A stretch of DNA of 64,000 nt from Brassica napus (lineage: Eukaryota; Streptophyta; Magnoliopsida; Brassicales; Brassicaceae): positions 36,081,473 through 36,145,472 of the forward strand of contig NC_063449.1 in NCBI RefSeq assembly GCF_020379485.1, written 5' to 3'. The position numbers and the translations under genes are program-made. Below, one piece after another: positions 1-11,999 of this stretch. Numbering within the stretch: position 1 is the stretch's first letter; each line of letters opens with the position of its first letter. The notes beneath the pieces are model-generated. The model ran no database searches, had not been told where the DNA came from, and saw nothing but the letters and a program-made list of their open reading frames with translations.

Positions 1-285
1 GAATGTAATTTAATAAAACTTAAAAAGTATATCTAGATCTCTAATATTTACATTTTGTTGTTTAATATATCAAAATAAATTGAATAAAAGTCCGAAGAAC
101 GTGAAAACAAAATTTCTAATAATTTGGAAGCTAAACATATTGAACATGATACACAAATGTCAAAACTAAATAACATATTAATCTACAACATGAACACAAA
201 AGACCAAGTTGATAACATTACCAGAAATTAGAATATATAAGAACAAAAAATAAATACCCGTGCGGGCGCAGGGGTCAAGCTCTAG
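1..285 (+). mobile_element. Helitron 3' end (truncated by window start)
   Basis: The stretch ends in a GC-rich hairpin-like block at 257-275 followed about ten bases later by CTAG at 282-285 and then a T. Short hairpin plus CTRR plus T is the 3' signature of plant Helitrons. No coding sequence is visible; the rest is AT-rich filler, as in non-autonomous Helitrons. The 5' end lies outside the window. Confidence 0.7.
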
Positions 286-286
286 T

Positions 287-2060
287 ATGGGTTTAAGTTT
301 CAAGCGGACTCTCTTTCTAAAAAAGGTTTACTCCTATTTTACTGAGATTAATTATAAAGTTTAAGCTTTTAAAAGGACGTTGGAGTCTTTCGTTTGAAGC
401 TCTCTGTTTTGTAAAGCTTTAATTTTACTTTGTTTGGATTTCTTATAAAGGTTAAACTCTTAAGAGGACGATGGATACCCTTTTATATGAGACTTAACCT
501 TCAAGCAGATTATGTTTATGTAACGGTTTAATCTTATCCTACTAGAATTTATTATAAAGGTAAAGCTTTTAATAAGACGATGGACCCTTTCATATGGGCT
601 TAAGCTTCACGCGGAATATCCATATACAACATTTGACGTAGCCATGTGTCGTCACCACAATAATTTTTAGAATCTCTAAAAAAATATGTTGGTCCATCTA
701 AATATATAATAAGTATTTTATTAAACTAACCATAAATTAATTATTAATATTCTTCATTCTTTCCATAAATAAAAATTGCGGAATTGCCTAATATGGTTAA
801 AGTATATATGACAATTTATGATTTTGAATAATAAAGATTTGATAAAAAATAGTGTATTTTCTATCATTTATTCAATTTTAACTTATTAAAATAAATTAAA
901 AAACTACGTAACCATATAATAAAATTTAGATTTTTCCGTCTATGTGGTTTTTTGAATTTTTAAAAATGACTATAAATTACTAAAACTGTTAAAAATCTCA
1001 CATTTTGTGAACCATGGTTTAATTTTTTTTTATGACAAAGTATAAATGATTACAAAATCATATAAGTATAAAGAATCATTTAATAAATATTAAGAATAAA
1101 TAAATATATATATCGTTTAAATTAACTATATACCATATAAAATACATAAATATTTAAATTTTGAAGTTTTATTTGAACAATTTTTTTGATAAAAGCTTTC
1201 GACAAATATTGACAGCTTAATAGTTAAATTTTAAATTTTGCATTGATTTTTTTTAAAAAATTATAAATTGCAAAACTATTAAACATTACACAATGAAAAA
1301 AAATGTTATCAGTGATTCAAAGTTATTTTATAAGAAGATACAAATGATCAAAAAATATGAGTAGAAAAAATGATTTAATAAATATCAATATTAAAAATAT
1401 ATTATATATCTATGTAAATATCATTTAAATTTAAATATAGACCACATAAAATAAAAAATGTGTTTGGATTAATAAAATTTATTTATGTGTTTGCATCAAT
1501 TTTATAATATACGAAATAGTCACTGATTTTTAAATATTTAATATATATTTATTATTTCATAATGTGTAAAAAAAATATAATACGTAAAAGTAACTTATAT
1601 ATAATGTTTGCGCGGGTCTTAATATAGTGTTTTTGTAAAGCTTTAATTTTACCATATTTTGAATTTTATAAATGTTAAGTTTTTAAGAGGACGCTGGACC
1701 CTTTTATATGAGGCTTAATCTTCAAATTGAACTATATTTACGTAAAGTTGTAATATTACACTATTCAGATTTCTTATAAAGGTTAACCTTTTAAGAGGAC
1801 GCTAGACCCTTTCATATGGTGTTTAAGCTTTAAGCGGACTCTGTTTCTGTAAAGGTTTAATCTTATCCTATTGGGATTTATTATAAAGCTTAAGCTTTAA
1901 AGGACTCTGAATCCTTTCATAGGAGCTTAAACTTCAAACGGATTCGGTTTCTATAAAGTTTCAATCTTACTCTATTGGAATTCTTACAAAGCTTAAGCTT
2001 TTAAGAAGAAGCTGAATCCCTTCATACAGAGCGTAAGCTTTAAGGAAACTCTCTTTCTGT
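287..2060. repeat. Minisatellite, about 107-bp period, split by a Helitron
   Basis: About seven degenerate units lie at 287-611 and 1628-2060. Each holds the recurring blocks CTTAAGCTTCAAGCGGACTC, a TGTAAAGGTTTAATCTTA-like block, TTATAAAGGTTAAGCTTTTA and GAGGACGCTGGACCC followed by TTTCATATGAGG. Successive units start near 1709, 1821, 1924 and 2031, giving a period of about 103-112 bp. The array is interrupted in mid-unit at about 612-1627. No ORF spans the units. Confidence 0.75.
612..1627 (+). mobile_element. Non-autonomous Helitron inside the minisatellite
   Basis: The sequence interrupting the minisatellite ends with a GCGCGGG-containing block and a degenerate CTRR-like end (ATAG then T) at about 1624-1628. 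Its interior at 766-1020 is clearly related to the tandem units of the Helitron at 37893-40135: the block GCGGAATTGCCTAATATG, the later AATAATAAAGATTTGATAA and an AACCATATAATAAAA block occur in the same order. No protein is encoded. The exact 5' terminus is inferred from where the array unit breaks off. Confidence 0.55.
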
Positions 2061-2640
2061 AAAGATTTAGCTCCGATCGGAGTTTGGCTTTAATGGCTTT
2101 GACTTAATTCTAAAGTCTTCAAAGTCTATTTTTCACCAATCAAGTTTTTTATAACTTTAATAGTTTTAAAGTTTTTAAAGTCATTTTATGTTTCTCTCTC
2201 TTCTTTTTCAAAGAAAATTCTACAGCCTCTTTTATGTGACTTTACAAACAAAGATAGATTTTTCTTTTTTTTTTTAATTGTTAAAAATACTTTTTCACTT
2301 CCCCACAATAACTAAAATGCTTATTTTACTTTATATTAATTTTATTATAAAATTTATTTGATAAATTTATCATTGTTATTTTCTTCTTGTTATTTTGAGA
2401 TCCATATTGTATAACTTTTGGTTTCATATATATTTTTTCTTTGTTATTGGCATAATTTTATATTTATAATAAAAGATTTAAAATAGTTTTTACTGTTTTA
2501 ATGATTTTGAATATTAATTATACGTTTTTTAATATTTAAAATAATACTAACAATTTTGACAACCAAAATCTCTACAGCCAACAAACGGTCTAAAGCAACA
2601 ACCTAAAGCAAAAGTCCGTACCAATCGGATCCTAAGGTAA
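2061..2640. other. AT-rich spacer, no gene seen
   Basis: This stretch is low-complexity AT-rich sequence without a credible ORF or a recognisable repeat boundary. Confidence 0.5.
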
Positions 2641-3123
2641 CTTTGGATAGCGATGGGCATTCCACGTTTGCGTTTGTTTGTAGACTTCGTACGGTGGGTG
2701 TGGAGGGTAATTGTTAATTATAGCAACACGGTAAAAGTTAGTTGTGGAGAGTATTGAGACCCGTGTAAACTACTCTCTTGTCGTCTTTATAAGTGTTACG
2801 AAACCGCGTCGTGCCGTACATCAGAGTCTTTCCCGGCGGCGACAAGACGAAGTGAGGAGAATCAACAGAAGCTGATGATGAGGATTGAGGACAAGACTAT
2901 CTGAAATATGATAACCAAGAAGAAGAAGAAGAAACAAGTGATCTTCATGTCCCATCTTCTACTTTCCCTTCCTTGTCTCTGTCTTCGTACCAACGCTTAA
3001 GTCATCTCAAAGAGACAAGAAACAGACGAACATTAAGACAAACTAATCAACTGGGACAGTGGAAGTCAAATGAAACTCGAGACTTTTTCTCAAAACAAAG
3101 AGATATGAAGAAAGAAGAAATAG
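2641..3123 (+). other. Possible 5' region of a disrupted host transcript
   Basis: Base composition changes to a normal genic level, with a TATA-like TTTATAAG at about 2788 and a purine-rich leader with several stop codons. An open frame from 2973 runs into the LINE at 3124 and reads out on its far side at 4641, closing at a stop near 4695. I do not recognise the product. It may be the first exon or leader of a gene broken by the LINE, or non-coding sequence. Confidence 0.3.
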
Positions 3124-4630
3124 AAGGCGAGCTCCCTGTAAGGTACTTAGGTCTTCCTCTAATGATTAAAGCAATGAGTAAGCAGGACTGTTTTCCATTA
3201 TTCGAGCAAATCAGAAGTAAAATAAGCTCTTGGACAAGTAGATACTTGTCATATGCTGGTAGGCTTCAGTTAATAAACTCTGTGCTCATCAGTATTGTTA
3301 ACTTCTGGATTGCTGTGCTCCGTCTGCCTAGTAAGTGCATTAAGGAGATTGAGCAGATGTGCTCGGCTTTCCTATGGACATGGCCATTACTTAAAACTAC
3401 AAATGCTAAGGTTGCTTGGAAAGAGATTTGTAAAGCTAAGAGTGAAGGAGGGTTGGAGATTAGAGATCTGGGGAAGTGAATAAGGTGTATGGTCTTAAGC
3501 TGATATGGAGATTGCTCTCTGGAGTTTCTTTGTGGGGAAAATGGATTCGAGCTAATTTACTTCAGGGAAAAAGCTTTTGGGAGGTTAAACTAAAAACTCA
3601 AGTAGGTTATTGGATGTGGAGAAAAATGCTGAAGTTGCGAGAGGTGGCTAAAACTTTCTATTAAAAAAAATTGGAGAATGGGAGACATACTTCGTTTTGG
3701 TTCGATCACTGGTCAGATAAGGGAGTGCTTATTGACTTATTGGGAAATAGAGGTATTATTGATTTGGGGGTGGAGAAGAGAGCGACGGTGGAAGATGCTG
3801 TGCTTTGTGTTAGGAGAAGGAGGAGACATCGAATCAGTGTGCTAAATGAGTTAGAAGTTGAGTTAAGTATCACTGCGAGGAAGCTAAATTTAGACAGACA
3901 GTAATGATACTAGTCTTTGGAGAGGAAGAACAGGGTTCAGGCAAAGGTTTTCCACTCAAGAGATTTGGAATTTGGTGAGAGAGCATTATTCGGTCTGTAC
4001 TTGGGCGAGAGGTATCTGGTTCACTCAAGCTACACCGAAATATGTACTTATGGCCTGGCTCTCAGCTCGTGATCGGTTGTCGACGTTGGATAGAATTGCC
4101 AAATGGAACCAGGGTATTGATACTACCTGTGTTCTTTGCAAAGCGGGTCCTGAATCGAGAAACCATCTGTTTTTTTAGTGTTCATATACTGGTCAAGTTT
4201 GGGAGCATATAGCAAAGGGTATTCTGTGTAACTCTTTCACTAATACTTGGCCTGAGATTATGGAGATTCTCACAGATTCGACTAGGGAAAAGAAAAGCTT
4301 GTTCTGCATTCGCTAGGCTTTTCAAGCGGTACTATACGCTGCCTGGAGGGAGAGGAACAAGCTCAGGCATGGTGACAAGTTGTTACCACTTCCTGTTCTT
4401 AAACGGATGTTTGATAAGGGAATTCGAAATAGAATTACTTTGATGCGTAGACAAAGAGTCAAGGGAATAGAGGGCTTAATGCAGTATTGGTTTAGTACTA
4501 GAATGTAATTTTTTTTTTATTATTTAGTAGCTAGAGGTTGGAAGAATAACTTTTTGAAGTAAACATTATGCATTCCATATGTAATAAGGCTTTCTTCGAA
4601 TAAATTTAACATTCATTCGAAAAAAAAAAA
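3124..4630 (+). mobile_element. L1-type LINE, 5'-truncated, with target-site duplication
   Basis: The conceptual product covers the C-terminal part of the reverse transcriptase, starting at the LPVRYLGLPL motif, then the region leading to a zf-RVT domain (3972-4190) with the Cys-x2-Cys pair of CVLC and a following His. Frames change near 3480, 3670 and 3905, so it is not functional. The element ends with a run of A at 4620-4630 and is flanked by AAGAAGAAATAG at 3112-3123 and 4629-4640, overlapping the A tail. Length is about 1.5 kb against roughly 6 kb for a complete plant L1. Confidence 0.9.
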
Positions 4631-4640
4631 GAAGAAATAG

Positions 4641-5028
4641 GGTTTTTAGAATTCAACTTTAATTTTTGCTTTGTGGGCAAACATAAAGATCTTTGACTTA
4701 TTATATGGTTTATTTTTAGTGCTGGGTGTTCGGATCCTTCTAAGATCTGCACTGTTCTTTCATCTAAAAGACAAAAGCTTTTACAAGAATTCTCTACTAT
4801 TTCACTCTCTTTCTTTGTCTGGGAAGTCGTAAGCAAAGAGAGAGTGTTGTATGTGTGGCAGTAGAAGAAAGTAACGACAGGCGGTATTAATAACGGCTGT
4901 CACCTAGTTGTGTTTATTCGAGGGATGAGTCTTCGAAAGCACTCTCTTCTTTTTACTATTTCTCTGCATCTTTTCTTTGTTTTTTCTCCAAAATATTACT
5001 AAATTCCTAATTTGAGTTTTGACGTAGT
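4641..5028. other. Unassigned flank
   Basis: This is the continuation of the sequence interrupted by the LINE. It is moderately AT-rich and I recognise no gene. It ends at the hAT-type target duplication. Confidence 0.4.
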
Positions 5029-5348
5029 CAGGGCCGGCTAACAAGAGGGACGAGGAATGGTGCGACCGTCCCAGATCCAAGCCCGTGTTCCTATATATTA
5101 ATAGTTAAGGGGTCCAATTTTTTTTATAAATATATATTTTTATATTAAAAAAATTATAAATATAATAAATAAAATTGAAAATGATCCAAAAATATTTGAT
5201 ATGTATATATTTTTATTTTCATCACAAAATATACAAAATATTAATGATTAAATTTAAAAAATATTTCAACCATTATCTGAATATAAATTATAGATGGTAA
5301 AAAAACTTTTTTTGTCCTAGGACCCATAACAATATTAAGCCGGCCCTA
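5029..5348. mobile_element. hAT-type MITE with 8-bp target duplication
   Basis: The 320-bp element has terminal inverted repeats: CAGGGCCGGCT at the left, with TAGGGCCGGCT as the reverse complement of the right end. Eight-base flanks GACGTAGT (5021-5028) and GACGTACT (5349-5356) differ at one base. Eight-base duplications with CA/TAGGG ends are characteristic of the hAT superfamily. The interior is AT-rich and non-coding. Confidence 0.85.
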
Positions 5349-5370
5349 GACGTACTAAGTCGCTATGAGT

Positions 5371-5561
5371 TTTTTTTTTTTTTTTTTTTTTTTTTGATTA
5401 ACCTGGAGGGACTTCCACCCCCAGGGGCCCACCCCTCGGCGCGAGGCGGACCATTTGGTACTATGGGGAATTAGATACCCCAATTGCCTGGCCAGCGGTT
5501 CGAACCCGGGTGCGTATTGAGGCCGAAGCTCTCTCAACACCACCAGGCCAACCCCGCTGGT
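5371..5561 (-). mobile_element. tRNA-derived SINE with target duplication
   Basis: On the minus strand the element opens with an A-box-like stretch (GTTGGCCTGGTGGTG) followed by a B box (GGGTTCGAACC) and ends in a long A tail, seen as T at 5371-5394. Target duplications TAAGTCGCTATGAGT lie at 5356-5370 and 5562-5576. The 93-residue reading frame across it is incidental. It landed directly at the right edge of the hAT MITE, so the two target duplications abut. Confidence 0.9.
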
Positions 5562-5576
5562 TAAGTCGCTATGAGT

Positions 5577-5963
5577 TGTGTTTAGATTTGAGTATGTATA
5601 CCTGATATTCTTAATGGTGTGTACCACATTGGCCAATGTTCTTTGAAGGTATTAACTTTGTGTGTTTAGACAGCTCAATGTTCATATATTATATAACCCT
5701 ACTCTTTTTATCGAGGTTTGCGGTCAAAGTAGATGATCTCTGGACGTTATAGGCAATTTATTTTTGTATGTAATACTATATCTTTAGTTATTATTTTGCC
5801 ACCAGCCTTTTCTAATAAAATTTATCTTTTTGTGGTAGAATTTTCTATTTAAAACATGATAAATAAAACTATACAGAAGTATTTGATCAAAAAAAAAAAC
5901 AATACAGAATTTTAAGTGAAGGCCCATTCTTTTGTGTTACAGCCCAACTGAAATTGAGAATTC
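5577..5963. other. AT-rich spacer
   Basis: No gene or repeat boundary is supported here; the sequence may include the promoter remnant of the MLP pseudogene that follows. Confidence 0.4.
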
Positions 5964-6402
5964 ATGGTAGAAGTGGAGGTCAAATTAAGTGTCAGCTGAT
6001 AAGATTTTACAAGCTTTTAATGAAACTTTGCGCAGCTTACCAAAACTATCTCCAGAGAAAATACTTAGCATGGAGGAGCAAATTGGTGATGACTGTAAAA
6101 AGGCACCAAGGTCTGGACTTTATGATCTGTCGGTTAATTGTTAATTATTCAGTCTCCTCTTATTACAGCTCCCATAAGTTACTATATGTATCAATCTTAT
6201 TTCATAAGGGTTTTGTTTCCAGATGGAAAAGTGCAGAAGATGAGGGAGAGAGTTGAAATAGACGAAGAGAACAAATCGGTGTTTGTGTTTGATGGAGACG
6301 TAATGCCGTAATGGAGAACTACAATAGCGCAGATTATACCGTAACTCCATGGAAAAAGTAACAGCGAGATGGAGCTGTGGATACGATATTGAGAATAATC
6401 TT
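5964..6402 (+). pseudogene. Broken Bet v 1 / major-latex-protein-like gene
   Basis: The frame beginning at the ATG at 5964 starts like an MLP first exon (VEVEVKL), then breaks. Further matches appear in shifting frames: a stretch like SLPKLSPEKILSMEEQIGDD around 6030-6090, a likely intron near 6135-6220, then VEIDEENKSV near 6250, a TVTP segment near 6345 and KVTARWSCGYDIENN near 6358-6402. These correspond in order to the family's N-terminus, middle and the strand carrying the conserved aromatic-Ser-Cys motif. At least three frame breaks and stops make it non-functional. It is clearly less like the intact MLP at 13026 than a recent copy would be, so it is either old or from another MLP clade. 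Confidence 0.65.
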
Positions 6403-6719
6403 TTCAATACATAAACAGGGACGGATATAGCTAGCAACTGTTTTTTTTGGTAAAATAGCTAGCAACTGTTGTTGGACACAATATATTAAATGACAAAATA
6501 GTAACGAACGTGCATGGGGAAATCATGGAAACTTTGAGTTCCTAGATTTCCAATAAAACCATTGAAAACTGAAACTGCTAAAACAATTTGTATGTGAAAC
6601 AATTTATCTTCAAGACCATCGGCCGTTTCATCAGAGATGCACTTCTCAGAAAAAGGAAAATCAAGAAGTTCCAGCCTCTGATGCAACTTTGGCTTCGCTA
6701 CGAGTAACTCTTCGAATAT
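6403..6719. other. Unassigned flank of the MLP pseudogene
   Basis: Only short accidental reading frames are present. A duplicated TAGCTAGCAACTGTT at about 6429-6472 is the only local structure I noticed. Confidence 0.4.
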
Positions 6720-6883
6720 TTATTTGCTGTTATAGAGTTTAAAATTTATTTCATTTTAAATGTTGTTTTGTGTTTTAGGTTCATTTAATTGCTAATTTCT
6801 TTCAGTTTTATCCATAAAATTTAATAATTTTTTACTCTGTGTAAAAAATCTAAAACGACAAATAAAATAACGAAGGGAGTAAT
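6720..6883. mobile_element. Degenerate Stowaway-like MITE
   Basis: The right end reads AACGAAGGGAGTA, the typical CTCCCTTCGTT terminus in reverse complement, next to TA. The left end (TTTATTTCATTTTAAATG...GTTTTAG) is an imperfect inverted copy. Non-coding. Confidence 0.5.
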
Positions 6884-7697
6884 TTAATTATATATTTCAA
6901 ATTATCTAAAATTCACAATCGCTTCTTAAACGTTTCACTTTCATATCCGCATAAAATGCATAACGTCTCTAGTTACCACTATTAGATAAAATATAAATAA
7001 TTCATCAAAATGAACAATAATTAACTTCTGATTTATTATACCAATCCCTCCGGGACATATATGATTTGCTAATATTAAAATCAATTTCTGATAGTGACAA
7101 TTACCAAATAACCTTTTTAAATTTTCCTCGCGTCACCTGGCAGATATATTTTATAATTGATGATAAAGAAGATCGAAACGTTTATTTAGAATACAAAGGG
7201 AATATTTGGGCTTTTTTTAGATATTCGTTGTGTTCCGCTCCGCTCGTCCGAATAATAATCAATTATCCGAGTGGATTCGATCCGTAGTCATTCGGATATT
7301 CGATGAAAATTTTAAATTTTAATCTGTATATTCGATTTGATCCGTATAAACAAAATAAAAATATTAAAATAATAATATTTATTACAAAAAGTTAGTTACT
7401 TTTAAAAATTCTAATAACTAATTAAATAAATTTAATAAATAAATATATTGTAAACTTATATAAAATATAATATTTATACAAGTTATATATAATATTTTTA
7501 AATATATGTATATATATGCATATAACGAATTGAATTGGATATCCATTACTATAAATATAAGTATTTGTGATTATATTTCGTTTTTTATGGATGTTGCATA
7601 TTAATATTTGATTTGTTTAGTTTCTTACGGATGTTGAATATTTGTATTTGCTTTGTATATATGCATATAATGGATCGGATTGGATATTTATTTCTTT
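6884..7697. other. AT-rich spacer with relic hAT-like satellite text
   Basis: No gene is supported. At 7220-7660 recurrent phrases such as TTCGGATATTCG and TTGGATATCCATT resemble the interior of the hAT-like elements at 27068 and 28442, so this is probably an old, decayed copy. Termini could not be placed. Confidence 0.4.
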
Positions 7698-10255
7698 AAA
7701 AAATTAACGTTGCCTCCTAGATGTTTAAACATTTCTTACGGATGTCTCCACGGCTAATATCGGAAACACAATCGGCTTTTGTGGCAGGAAGGTTAATATC
7801 AGATAATATTCTTATCACGCAAAAAATGTTTCATGGACTGAGAACTAATAAATCTTGTCAAAACAAATTCATGGCGATAAAAACGGATATGAGCAAAGTA
7901 TATGATCAGATAGAATGAAATTTTATTGAGGCTCTTCTCCACAAAATGGGTTTTGATCCTCGCTGGATCAAATTAATGCGAGAGTATATATCTTTGGTTC
8001 AATATATGGTACTTCTTAATAGTCAGCCACGAGGTCTGATAATTCCTCAAAGAGGGTTACGTCAAGGGGATCCTTTATCTCCTTACATATTTATTATATG
8101 TACTGAGGCTTTAATTGTGAATATAAAGAAGGCGGAGCGACTGAAACAATTAACGGATATGAAGGTAGCAAGAGCTTGTCCAGCAATATCTCATTTGTTG
8201 TTTGCGGATGATAGTCTTTTCTTTTGTAAGACAAAAAATGAAGAGTGTCAAACTATTTTTAGGATCCTAAAAGAATATGAGGCTGTTTCAGGGCAACAAA
8301 TTAATTTTCAGAAATCCTCAATTCAATTTGGACATAAGATTGAAGATTCCAGTTGTCAAGAATTGAGAGATATCTTGGGAATTGAGAACCTAAGAGGAAT
8401 GGGATCTTATTTAGGTTTGCCGGAAAGTCTTGGAGGATCTAAGGTACAAGTGTTTGGTTTCGTACAAGATACATTGAATAATAGAGTTAATGGATGGACT
8501 TTTCGATTTTTTACTAAAGGAGGAAAAGATGTGATTATAAAATTGGTGGTTAGGGCTTTGCCAAACCATGTGATGTATGTTTATCGGTTGCCAAAAGCTA
8601 CAGTGAAGAAGCTAACGAGTGCAATAGCTCAGTTTTAGTGGAGCCCAGGAGGAAGTACAAAAGGCATGCATTGGAAATTATGGGATAAATTATGTGTTCA
8701 TAAAGATAATGGTGGATTAGGGTTTAAGGATCTTACTGATTTTAATACGGTAATGCTTGGAAAGCAATTGTGGCGGCTGATCGAGAAGCCGAATACTCTT
8801 TTTTCTTGAGTTTTCAAAGGACGGTACTACATGAATGCTTCATCCCTGAAACCGATCCAATCATACTCCCCATCATATGGCTGTAGGAGTATTATATCTG
8901 CTAGATCTTTGGTTTGTAAATGACTAATTAAAAGGGTGGGAACATAGTCATCTATTTATGTGTGGAATGACCTTTGGATCCCGTCCACTCGCCCGAGACC
9001 AGCAAACAAAAACTTTCATCACAGTTACCCGGATCTCACAGTGGACTCTCTCATTAATTCGGAATCCCGAACATGGAATTTATCGGCAATTAGGACTTTG
9101 GTTGACTCTGATGATGTCAAAATCATTGAAAGTATTCCTTTAAGTATGAATCATATGGAAGATAGGAACGGATGACATTTCACTAACAATGGAATTATAC
9201 GGTACAATCTGGGTATCAAGTGGAACGAGTCTATCCTAATAAGGAAAAACCACCAGAATTTTATGGACCAACAGTGGATATACTTAAAGCCTACTGATGG
9301 AAAGTGAGGTGTCCTCTGAAGATAAAACATTTCTTATGGCAGTTATTTTCAGGTTGTGTAGCGGTAACGAAAAATTTAAAAGCAAAAGGAATACAAGGAG
9401 ATACATGTTGTGCACGGTGCGGAGACCAGGAGGAATCAATTAACCATGTGTTCTTTGAATGTCCTCCAGCACGACAAGTGTGGGCGCTATCTAAGATATC
9501 ATTGAATCCAAATTTTTTTCCTACAAGTTCTTTCTTCGCCAATATGGATCATTTCTTTTGGAGAGTTAACCTAAAGATGGATGACCATCAGTTTGCATGG
9601 ATATTATGATATATCTGGAAAGGTCGGAATAACAAAGTGTTTAGCAATATCAATATTGATCCGAGGGAAACACACAAATTAGCAGAATTAGAATCAACAT
9701 TTTGGGCTGAGGCACATGTAATAAAGAATCAGAGGTTGGTACATGAAGTACATACCAGGCCCATCCTAGCGAATTCAGGAAGATGGTGCTTCACATACGG
9801 CTACTGGAAAGATAAAGACCTGTTTTCAGGGCAAGGCTGGTTTAGCACTTTACTGGGTTTTGATGGGTTGTTAGGGGCAAGGAATGTACGGGCATGTCTC
9901 TCACCTCTTCATTCGGAGTTGGAGGCATTAATATGGGCAATAGAATGCATGAAGAATTTAAGACAGTTTCAGGTTATGTTTACAACGGATTGTTCTCAAT
10001 TGGTAAAGATACTTTCGGAACCTGAAGAATGGCTAACATTTGAAAGCTACCTGGAAGACATTAAGCTTTTAAGAAGAAGTTTCCTCAACTCAGAAATCAT
10101 TCATATACCTAGGACGGCAAACCTAAAGGCGGATAGCTTAGCACACAATACTCGAAAACAACCGTCATTCGTCGTACATATGGATCAAAAGTTACCAATT
10201 TGGTTTAAAGAGTCAACATAAATTTTGAGTCTGTAAATGTTTGTTTTAAAAAAAA
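7698..10255 (+). mobile_element. L1-type LINE, 5'-truncated, with RT, zf-RVT and RNase H-like parts
   Basis: Reverse transcriptase is read from 7721 (QSAFVAGRLISDNI) through RQGDPLSPYIF (about 8060) and the catalytic FADD box (about 8203), with one stop near 7915. The post-RT region continues to 9180, zf-RVT lies at 9304-9609, and an RNase H-like domain at 9637-10221. Several stops and frameshifts separate them. The RNase H domain reads TYGYW where the family usually has TDGSW, so the first catalytic Asp is lost, while the final AD pair is kept. It ends in a short A tail at 10247-10255. The 5' part, including the endonuclease, is missing. Confidence 0.9.
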
Positions 10256-10345
10256 ACAAGTAAAGAGCTGCCGTAAATATTGAACCTTTATAATTGAATT
10301 TCCATTTTTAAATGTTAAAATAAACTTGAAGCCATATTATAATCA

Positions 10346-10830
10346 CTAAAAGCAGTACAATAAAACATGAGAAATAAATGTTAAAGGGAGAGACGTGCTC
10401 AAACTAAAGGAACCCTTCACTTGTGACCCTGAAACAGCAGCTCTAAAGAACTTGAAATAGTCGAAATCGACGTTGATATACCCAACGGAAAGGGTTTGGA
10501 TGAGGGATGAGGAGCCAACTAAGGATAGGTAGCCTATTAGACGATTGAGAACAGCTCTAACACCGATGCCATTAGCCCGGAGACTATGTGAATCTCATGT
10601 GATCCGGAGAGCAAATTGTTCGGTGAGCAAGATCGTGAAACAGTTGAAACTATATTCATCTCCATCTCCATTGGTGATTTTGATGCTGGAACAGCTCTAA
10701 CACCGCTGCCATTATTGTACTGCTTTTAGTGTTCATCTCACCGTTAAGTGTTCCTCCGGTGGTTATCCGTCCATTTGTAGTTCTTTAAGCCTTTAGGCCT
10801 TTAATATAATGTGTTACAAAAAAAAAAAAA
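10346..10830 (+). mobile_element. Retroposed insert with A tail and 15-bp target duplication
   Basis: The 485-bp insert is flanked by GCCATATTATAATCA at 10331-10345 and 10831-10845 and ends with a run of A at 10818-10830. These are the marks of target-primed reverse transcription. The body has two near-copies of GGAACAGCTCTAACACCG (about 10548 and 10688). No intact ORF; short frames vaguely resemble LINE ORF1 text, so it could be an internally deleted LINE. The family is not identified. Confidence 0.75.
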
Positions 10831-10845
10831 GCCATATTATAATCA

Positions 10846-11995
10846 GGATGGCGAACGGGTCATGTAACCTGTTGAATTTTGATTTTGTTAAGAATTTTTT
10901 GGTTTTTTTTGAAATAAACTTGAAGCCATATTAAATTTTTGGTTTTTTGAAACGATAAGTTCAATCAGTGATTGGTCTAGTCAAGTTCAAACTCCCCAGT
11001 TCAAAAAATTACTAGATTAATCATTGATTATAATATGGGTAACTGCTAAAATACCATATTTATAATACTATTTTTCTACTTTTATTTTTAATTTTAAAAT
11101 GAGAAAAATACATTTATAATTTTAGGATTAACTAATTTAGATTTAGGATTTAGAGTTGAGGGTGTAGTAAGAATTTTTAGAATGTGAAGTTTAGGATTCT
11201 AATAAATAAATAAATAAATACTTCAAATTTTATAAAAAGGCTTTAAAAATAGTTTCAAAAAGAATTTTCGAATTTCATAAAAAAATTAAAAAATTATGAA
11301 AACTAAAATTCGAAAAAAATTCAAAATTTTTTTTTTATTAAAAAATTAGAATTTGAAAAAGTATAATTCGAAAATATAAAACAAAAAAAAATATTTTTTA
11401 TTATCTTATCTTATTTATTTATTTATTTAAATAATTATTTATTATATATATATAGAAAATGTATAAGAATTTTTTACCACTTAATGAAGAAAGTATTTTT
11501 AAAAATGTTTCTTTAGTGATGGTAACATGAATAATGGTACCAATAACTCGGTAAACATGAAAATTTTCCTCATATTTAGTAAATTATATCATTTTCTGAA
11601 ATAAAAGTGATTGTGACAAATAAACAGATTTGAAAGTTACTTTTCAATAAATGTCTAGAAATATGTATGGACTCAATAAATATTTTGCATATGGGCGGTT
11701 TATGTTTTTCTTTATAAAAAGTTGCTTCCGAGGATATTTTCTAAGCAAACTTTATTTTTTACACTGAACTAAAATAGTTATATAGTAAAGTTGAATTTTG
11801 TTCAAATCCCACTCTGTTTTGAAGTGAGAAATTGAATAATAAATAAATAAAAATTTGTTACTTTATCTTCGGACTTCGTTTTACTTCAATATGAAGTGAA
11901 AAATAAAGTAGAATTTAAAAAAATATATTTTAAATTCTACTTTAATCTAAAAAATGAGATATGATTGGGAATGCATCGATTGTACCGTTGTTCTC
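10846..11995. other. AT-rich spacer with decayed repeats
   Basis: No gene is supported. At 10912-10933 a 22-base stretch beginning AAATAAACTTGAAGCC repeats the text at about 10317-10338. Around 11130-11180 there is decayed telomere-like TTTAGGATTTAG text, and at 11780-11950 an imperfect inverted repeat around TTTACTTCAATATGAAG suggests a MITE relic. Confidence 0.4.
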
Positions 11996-11999
11996 TCTC

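Noticed and set aside
5355..5636. 93-residue reading frame
   Set aside because: It runs across the SINE, its T tract and target duplications; the apparent poly-Lys end is the A tail.
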